DNA of 64,000 nucleotides from Bradyrhizobium sp. Ai1a-2 (GTDB taxonomy: Bacteria; Pseudomonadota; Alphaproteobacteria; Rhizobiales; Xanthobacteraceae): positions 1 to 64,000 of the forward strand of contig NZ_AUEZ01000041.1 of the NCBI RefSeq assembly GCF_000426245.1. Direction: 5' to 3'. Shown here piece after piece: positions 59,345 to 64,000 of the stretch. The translations under genes and the position numbers were made by a program. The notes below the pieces were generated by a model. The model was not told where the DNA came from. It did not search any database and saw nothing but the letters and a program-made list of their open reading frames with translations. Position 1 is the first letter of the stretch, and each line of letters opens with the position of its first letter.

Positions 59345-60259
59345 ATGACAAAATCACTGCAGGACAAGGTCATCATCGTCACCGGCGCAGGCCGCGGCAT
59401 CGGGCGCGAGATCGCGCTGCTCTGCGCCGCCGAAGGCGCCAAGGTCGTGGTCAACGATCCCGGCGTCGCCGCCGACGGCTCGGGCACGAGTGCTGCGCCG
59501 GCGGAAGAAGTGGTCGAGGAGATCAAGAAGCGCGGCGGAACCGCGGTCGCCAATTTCGAGACGGTGGCGGAAGCGATCCCGGCCAGCAAGATCGTCAAGT
59601 CCGCGACGGATCATTTCGGCAAGCTCGACGGCGTCGTCAACAACGCCGGCATCCTGCGCGACATGATCTTCCACCGCATGAGCGTGGAAGCCTTCGAGGC
59701 CGTCATCAAGGTGCACCTGATGGGCTCGTTCTATGTCTCCCACGCCGCGGCACGGCTGTTCCGCGAGCAGGAGAGCGGCTCGTTCGTGCACTTCACCTCG
59801 ACCTCCGGCCTGGTCGGCAATTATGGCCAGGCCAATTACGCGGCCGCCAAGCTCGGCATCGTCGGCCTGTCGAAGTCGATCGCGCTCGACATGAGCCGCT
59901 TCAACGTGCGCTCGAACTGCATCTCGCCGTTCGCCTGGAGCCGGCTGATCGGTACCATCCCGACCGAGACCGAAGCCGAGAAGGAGCGCGTCAAGCGCAT
60001 CCAGCAGATGGGGCCGGAGAAGATCGCGCCGCTCTGCGCCTACCTGCTCAGCGACGCCGCCAAGGACGTCACCGGCCAGATTTTTGCGGTGCGGATGAAC
60101 GAGATCTTCCTGATGGGCCAGTCCCGCCCGATCCGTTCGGTGCACCGCGGCGAAGGCTGGACGACGCAGACCATCGCCGAGCACGCGATCCCGGCGCTGA
60201 AGCCGTCGTTCTACAAGCTCGACCGCTCCGCCGACGTGTTCAGCTGGGACGCGATCTGA
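59345..60259 (+). CDS. short-chain dehydrogenase/reductase (peroxisomal multifunctional-enzyme type)
   Basis: The 304-residue SDR has the cofactor motif VTGAGRGIGRE (residues about 12-22), NNAGILRD, the catalytic Ser in HFTSTSGLVGN and YAAAKLG with catalytic Tyr-x3-Lys. The insertion NDPGVAADGSGTSAAPAEEV and the long C-terminal part resemble 3-hydroxyacyl-CoA dehydrogenases. With the preceding genes it forms a beta-oxidation-like module. I chose the ATG at 59345 because AGGAG lies eight bases upstream; an ATG at 59339 is too close to it. Confidence 0.9.
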   Translation: MTKSLQDKVIIVTGAGRGIGREIALLCAAEGAKVVVNDPGVAADGSGTSAAPAEEVVEEIKKRGGTAVANFETVAEAIPASKIVKSATDHFGKLDGVVNNAGILRDMIFHRMSVEAFEAVIKVHLMGSFYVSHAAARLFREQESGSFVHFTSTSGLVGNYGQANYAAAKLGIVGLSKSIALDMSRFNVRSNCISPFAWSRLIGTIPTETEAEKERVKRIQQMGPEKIAPLCAYLLSDAAKDVTGQIFAVRMNEIFLMGQSRPIRSVHRGEGWTTQTIAEHAIPALKPSFYKLDRSADVFSWDAI

Positions 60260-60273
60260 CAATTTCATGACGA

Positions 60274-60302
60274 CGTCGTCCCGGCTCGCTGCCGGGACGA
60301 CG
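60274..60302 (+). terminator. hairpin after the SDR gene
   Basis: CGTCGTCCCGG pairs perfectly with CCGGGACGACG around a seven-base loop, 15 bases after the stop codon. There is no T-run, so it may be a terminator without a tail or a short repeat element. Confidence 0.55.
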
Positions 60303-60396
60303 CTATCTGCGGTTGTTTCGCCACGGCTGCCCGTTTTATGCCGAATTGCGGGCGCATGAGTTCCTTCCCAACAACAAAAAAGCCTGGGAGGACGTC

Positions 60397-61509
60397 ATGA
60401 ACAATCCAAACAATTCACCCAACCAGCAGGACGGCGGCTCGAGCGGGCTCGACCGCCGAACGCTTTTGCGCAGTGCAACCGCGATTGCTGCAACTGCGGC
60501 GGTTGCGCCGGAGGCCTTCGCCCGCGATTTCGGCCGCAATGCCGAGCCGCAGCGTTATCCCGATCCCGATATCGTCGTGATCGATCCCAAGCGCTTCAAG
60601 GCCAAGGTCGGCAACACCGCGATCAAGCGTCTCTACACGGGCTGCCTGTGGGCCGAGGGGCCTGCCTGGAACGGACAGGGGCAATATCTGGTCTGGAGCG
60701 ACATCCCCGCCAACCGGCAGCTCCGCTATCTCGACGACGACGGCCACATCTCCGAGCAATTCCGCAAACCGTCGAACGAAAGCAACGGCAATTCCTTTGA
60801 TTTGGAAGGCCGGCAGATCTCAGCCGAACGCACGCGGCTGGTGCGTTTCGAGCACAACGGCACCGTGACCACGCTGGCCCAGGAAGCCAACGGCAAGCCG
60901 CTGAACGGACCGAACGACATGGTGGTCCATCCCAACGACAAGTCGATCTGGTTCACCGATCCCGGCTATGGCGCGATCTCGATCTATGAGGGGCAGCGGG
61001 CCAACACCAACTCGGTGCAGCCCTACCAGAAGGAGGCGGTGTACCGCGTCGACGGGCAGTCCGGTCAGATCACCAAGGTCGCCGACGAACCGTTCAAGCC
61101 GAACGGCATCGCCTTCAGCCACGACTACAAGAAGCTCTATGTCTGCGACACCGGCATCACGCACTATCCGAACGCCAACAACGTGGTGTGGAGCTACGAC
61201 ATCAACGGCGACAAGCTTTCGAACCCGAAGCAGTTGATCGACATGAAGCTCGACGGCAAGTCGGGCTTCCCCGACGGGCTGCGCGTCGACACCGACGGCA
61301 ATATCTGGGTTGGCGCCGGCTGGGTCGGCCCAGGCTATGACGGCGTGCAGGTGTTCGCGCCCGACGGCACGCGGATCGGCCAGATCATGCTGCCCGAGAC
61401 CTGCGCCAATGTCTGCTTCGGCGGCAAGAAGCGCAATCGCCTGTTCATGACGGCGAGCCAGTCGCTCTATGCAGTCTATGTGGAGGCGCAGGGCGCGCAT
61501 CATTGCTGA
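60397..61509 (+). CDS. Tat-exported SMP-30/gluconolactonase-like protein
   Basis: The 370-residue protein has a twin-arginine leader (LDRRTLLRSATAIAATAAVA, cleavage after FAR or nearby) and a six-bladed beta-propeller: WAEGPAWNGQGQYLVWSDIP, LNGPNDMVVHPNDKSIWFTDP with the metal-binding Asn-Asp, KPNGIAFSHDYKKLYVCDTG, and FPDGLRVDTDGNIWVGAGW with a second metal ligand Asp. It is expected to hydrolyse lactones in the periplasm. GGGAGG before the ATG at 60397 supports the start. Confidence 0.9.
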   Translation: MNNPNNSPNQQDGGSSGLDRRTLLRSATAIAATAAVAPEAFARDFGRNAEPQRYPDPDIVVIDPKRFKAKVGNTAIKRLYTGCLWAEGPAWNGQGQYLVWSDIPANRQLRYLDDDGHISEQFRKPSNESNGNSFDLEGRQISAERTRLVRFEHNGTVTTLAQEANGKPLNGPNDMVVHPNDKSIWFTDPGYGAISIYEGQRANTNSVQPYQKEAVYRVDGQSGQITKVADEPFKPNGIAFSHDYKKLYVCDTGITHYPNANNVVWSYDINGDKLSNPKQLIDMKLDGKSGFPDGLRVDTDGNIWVGAGWVGPGYDGVQVFAPDGTRIGQIMLPETCANVCFGGKKRNRLFMTASQSLYAVYVEAQGAHHC

Positions 61510-61515
61510 CGCAGT

Positions 61516-61583
61516 CGGCGAATAGGGATCGGCGAATAGCGAATGGAAAAGCCCATTCGCTACTCGCCATTCGCTATTCGCCC
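61516..61583. repeat. GCGAATAG/CTATTCGC palindromic repeat, copy 3
   Basis: ggcgaatagggatcggcgaa tagcgaatgg is mirrored by ccattcgctactcgccattcgc after a short aaaagc centre. It lies between the lactonase-like gene and the ppc stop codon, so it may terminate both. Confidence 0.85.
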
Positions 61584-61587
61584 GTCC

Positions 61588-64000
61588 CTACCCGCTGTTC
61601 CTCAGCCCCGCGGATATCCCGTTGATCGTGAGCTGGATGCCGCGCAGAACCTGCTCGTCCGGGTTCTGCGCGCGGTGCTCCTTCAGCAGCTCCACCTGTA
61701 CGTGGTTGAGCGGGTCGAGATAGGGGAAGCGGTTGCGGATCGAGCGTTCCAGCAGCGGGTTGCCCTGCAACAGCCGTTCATGGCCCATGATGTCCAGCAG
61801 CGTCTCGATTGAGAGATGCCATTCGCGGCGGATGCGGCCAAAGATATTTTCGCGCAGTTCGGCATCGGGCACCAGCTCTGCATAACGCGAGGCGATCGCG
61901 ATCGAGCTCTTCGCCAGGACCATGTCCATATTGGAGAGAAGCGTGCGGAAGAACGGCCATTCGCGGTAGAGTTCCTGCAGGAACGGCATGCCCTGCTCCG
62001 GATGTTCCGATATCCAGACCTCGACCGCACTGCCAAAGCCATACCAGCCCGGCAGCATCAACCGGCACTGCGCCCAGGAGAACACCCAGGGAATGGCGCG
62101 GAGGTCTTCGATCTCGCGGGTCTTCTTGCGCGACGCCGGGCGGCTGCCGATGTTGAGCGTCGCGATCTCGTTGATGACGGTCGAGCCCCAGAAATAATCG
62201 GCAAAGCCGTCGGTCTCGTAGACGAGGCCGCGATAGGCCTTGAAGGCCAGCGCCGAAAGCTGTTCCATCGCCTTCAGATATTCGGCGCGCGGCGCGCTTT
62301 GCCTGGGCTGCAGCAGGCTGGTCTCGAGCGTCGCGGCGGCAAGGATCTCCAGGTTGTTGCGGCCGACCTCAGCGTTGGAATATTTGCTCGAAATGATCTC
62401 GCCCTGCTCGGTGATCCGGATCTGGCCGTTCACGGCGCCACCGGGCTGGGCGATGATGGCGTCATAGCTCGGGCCGCCGCCGCGGCCGACCGAGCCGCCG
62501 CGGCCATGGAACAGGCGCAGGCGCACGTGATGGCGCTCGAACACGTCGACAAGGCCTATCTCCGCCTTGTAGAGCTCCCAGCCTGACGTGACGAACCCGC
62601 CGTCCTTGTTGCTGTCGGAATAGCCGAGCATCACCTCCTGCACGCCGCCGCGGCTGTCCACCAATCGGCGGTAATCGTGCAGCGCCAGCATGCGATCCAT
62701 GATGGCGCTGGAGGCCTGCAGATCCTCGATGGTCTCGAAGAGCGGCACGATGTTGATGGCGCTGCGGCCGGAGGGATCGATGAGCCCGACCTCCTTCAGC
62801 AGCACCGCGACCTCGAGCATGTCGGAGATGCCCTTGCACATCGAGATGATGCATTGGGAAATCACCTCCGCGCCGAAGGTCGCATGCGCTTCTGCGGCCG
62901 CCCGGAACACGGCGAGCTCGCCCTGCGTCTCCTCGCTGTATTTCACGAACGGCGAGCAGAGCGGACGTGCGCTGCGCAGCTCACCGAGCAACAGGTTGAT
63001 GCGGGCCTCCTCGCTGGGCGCCATGTACGACATGCCGGGGACGGCGGCGTCGAGCAGTTCGGCGACGGTGCGCTCGTGCACCGCGGAGTTTTGCCTGATG
63101 TCGAGGCGGGCGAGGTGGAAGCCGAAGCAATCCACCGCGCGCCGCAGCAGCCGCAAGCGCCCGCGTGCGATGACGGCGGAGTTGTTTGCGATCAGCGAGC
63201 GGTCGAGCACGTCGAGGTCGGCCCTGAGCTCGTTGACGTTAGTATAGGGCTCGGCCTTGCCGACCGGTCGTCGCGTGATCTCGACCTGAAGCTTCTCGGC
63301 GGTTGCGGTCAGCCGGGCGTAGATGCCGGATACCGCGAGCCTGTACGGCTCGCCGCTCCGGTGCGGCGAAGGATCAGGCGAGCGCTCGGCGAGCACGCGC
63401 AGTTCGTCCGAAACATCGGCGAGGTTCCTGGCCAGCGACAACTCGGCCCCGAGCAGGTGCAGCTCTTCCAGATAGAAGCTCAATATCCGGCTCGACTGCA
63501 GCCGCAGCGTGCCGCGCATGACATCTGCGGTGACGAACGGGTTACCGTCGCGGTCGCCCCCGATCCAGCTTCCCATCTTCAGGAACGATGCGAGGTCGCC
63601 CGGCTCGCCGCCCTCCTTGTTGAGCCGGTCCTCAAGCGCGCAATGCAATCGCGGCACCTCACGGAGAAAAGTGTAGTCGTAGAACGACAGTCCGTTGGTG
63701 ACCTCATCCAGCACCGTGAGCTTGGTCCGGCGCAACAGATTGGTCTGCCATAGCGTCACCACGGCGCGGCGAAGCTGCTCGTCGCTGGCCTCGCTCTCTT
63801 CCGGGGTCATCTGCAACCGCTCGCGCCGGTCGAGCAGGCCTGCGACCTCCATCTCGCGGTCCATGGTGCTCTTGCGCCGGACCTCGGTCGGATGCGCTGT
63901 CAGCACCGGGCTGACCAGGGCGCCTTTGAAGAAGCGACGCAGATCGTCCGGGCTGATGCCGGCCTTCTGCGCATGGCTCAGGGCCTGCATCAACAGGCTC
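61588..64000 (-). CDS. ppc: phosphoenolpyruvate carboxylase (N-terminus outside window)
   Basis: PEP carboxylase makes oxaloacetate from PEP and bicarbonate to refill the TCA cycle. About 803 residues are present; the first part of the roughly 930-residue protein lies beyond 64000. The catalytic His is in VLTAHPTEVRRKS, SWIGGDRDGNPFV and the loop GYSDSNKDGGFVTSGWELY with FHGRGGSVGRGGGPSY form the active site, and the protein ends with the usual QLTINGISAGLRNSG. Nothing unusual is seen. Confidence 0.97.
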   Translation of the reverse strand, partial: SLLMQALSHAQKAGISPDDLRRFFKGALVSPVLTAHPTEVRRKSTMDREMEVAGLLDRRERLQMTPEESEASDEQLRRAVVTLWQTNLLRRTKLTVLDEVTNGLSFYDYTFLREVPRLHCALEDRLNKEGGEPGDLASFLKMGSWIGGDRDGNPFVTADVMRGTLRLQSSRILSFYLEELHLLGAELSLARNLADVSDELRVLAERSPDPSPHRSGEPYRLAVSGIYARLTATAEKLQVEITRRPVGKAEPYTNVNELRADLDVLDRSLIANNSAVIARGRLRLLRRAVDCFGFHLARLDIRQNSAVHERTVAELLDAAVPGMSYMAPSEEARINLLLGELRSARPLCSPFVKYSEETQGELAVFRAAAEAHATFGAEVISQCIISMCKGISDMLEVAVLLKEVGLIDPSGRSAINIVPLFETIEDLQASSAIMDRMLALHDYRRLVDSRGGVQEVMLGYSDSNKDGGFVTSGWELYKAEIGLVDVFERHHVRLRLFHGRGGSVGRGGGPSYDAIIAQPGGAVNGQIRITEQGEIISSKYSNAEVGRNNLEILAAATLETSLLQPRQSAPRAEYLKAMEQLSALAFKAYRGLVYETDGFADYFWGSTVINEIATLNIGSRPASRKKTREIEDLRAIPWVFSWAQCRLMLPGWYGFGSAVEVWISEHPEQGMPFLQELYREWPFFRTLLSNMDMVLAKSSIAIASRYAELVPDAELRENIFGRIRREWHLSIETLLDIMGHERLLQGNPLLERSIRNRFPYLDPLNHVQVELLKEHRAQNPDEQVLRGIQLTINGISAGLRNSG

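Noticed and set aside
18519..61583. Interspersed palindromic repeats as a possible CRISPR array
   Set aside because: The copies are kilobases apart, differ in sequence family, and there are no regular spacers or cas genes.

Overview
The window looks like chromosomal DNA of a Bradyrhizobium-type alphaproteobacterium (Nitrobacteraceae). The grounds are a high GC content, a complete squalene-hopene/hopanoid locus with an HpnP-type C-2 methylase gene, several ABC importers in the style of rhizobial genomes, a Tat-exported lactonase-like protein, and many interspersed palindromic repeats in the gaps between genes. I saw no rRNA, tRNA, CRISPR array or replication origin.

Layout. 1-331: the end of an IS1182-type insertion sequence. 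504-2630: ispH and hpnH (+), closed by a strong terminator. 2.7-5.4 kb: an accessory patch between two copies of a palindromic repeat. It holds a conserved hypothetical gene, a small ORF, a gene remnant, a phage-type adenine methyltransferase with unusual 5' regulatory structure, and a small winged-helix-like protein. 5.4-11.1 kb: hpnC-hpnD-hpnE-shc-hpnG (-), which makes squalene, cyclises it to hopene and processes adenosylhopane from HpnH. 11.3-12.5 kb: two small secreted proteins. 12.6-20.3 kb: a probable organophosphate module (phosphonate-type hexapeptide transferase, LysR regulator, UgpCAEB-like ABC importer, two GpdQ-like phosphodiesterases). 20.3-22.7 kb: an MMPL/RND exporter. 23.0-26.9 kb: eutB, a radical SAM/B12 gene that I call hpnP, and eutC, with hpnP lying between the two ethanolamine ammonia-lyase subunits. 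27.1-30.1 kb: a chemoreceptor and a PAS histidine kinase. 30.3-32.7 kb: an FGE-like protein lacking both catalytic cysteines, divergent from an AraC regulator. 32.7-39.5 kb: transglutaminase / ATP-grasp-alpha-E / transglutaminase-DUF2126, the predicted amidoligase-type peptide system of unknown product. 39.7-43.3 kb: UxaA-type dehydratase, HpcH/HpaI aldolase and Ldh-type dehydrogenase. 43.4-48.0 kb: a branched-chain-type ABC importer with a LivM-LivG fusion. 48.3-54.6 kb: an HpaR-like MarR regulator and a homoprotocatechuate meta-cleavage operon (hpaF, hpaE, hpaD, FAH-family, TPP enzyme). 54.6-61.5 kb: AlkB, DUF2848 plus amidase, a DUF35/thiolase-like/SDR acyl-CoA module, and a lactonase-like protein. 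61.6 kb to the end: ppc, which runs off the window.

How it fits together. IspH supplies isoprenoid precursors. HpnC, HpnD and HpnE convert farnesyl diphosphate to squalene, Shc cyclises it, HpnH adds the adenosyl group, HpnG removes adenine, and HpnP would add the C-2 methyl group. Much of the remainder is scavenging and catabolism with matched importers, typical of a soil oligotroph. The observations I rate highest are eutB-hpnP-eutC, the cysteine-less FGE homologue, the amidoligase cluster, and the hairpin that places the methyltransferase ribosome-binding site in its loop and the start codon in its stem.
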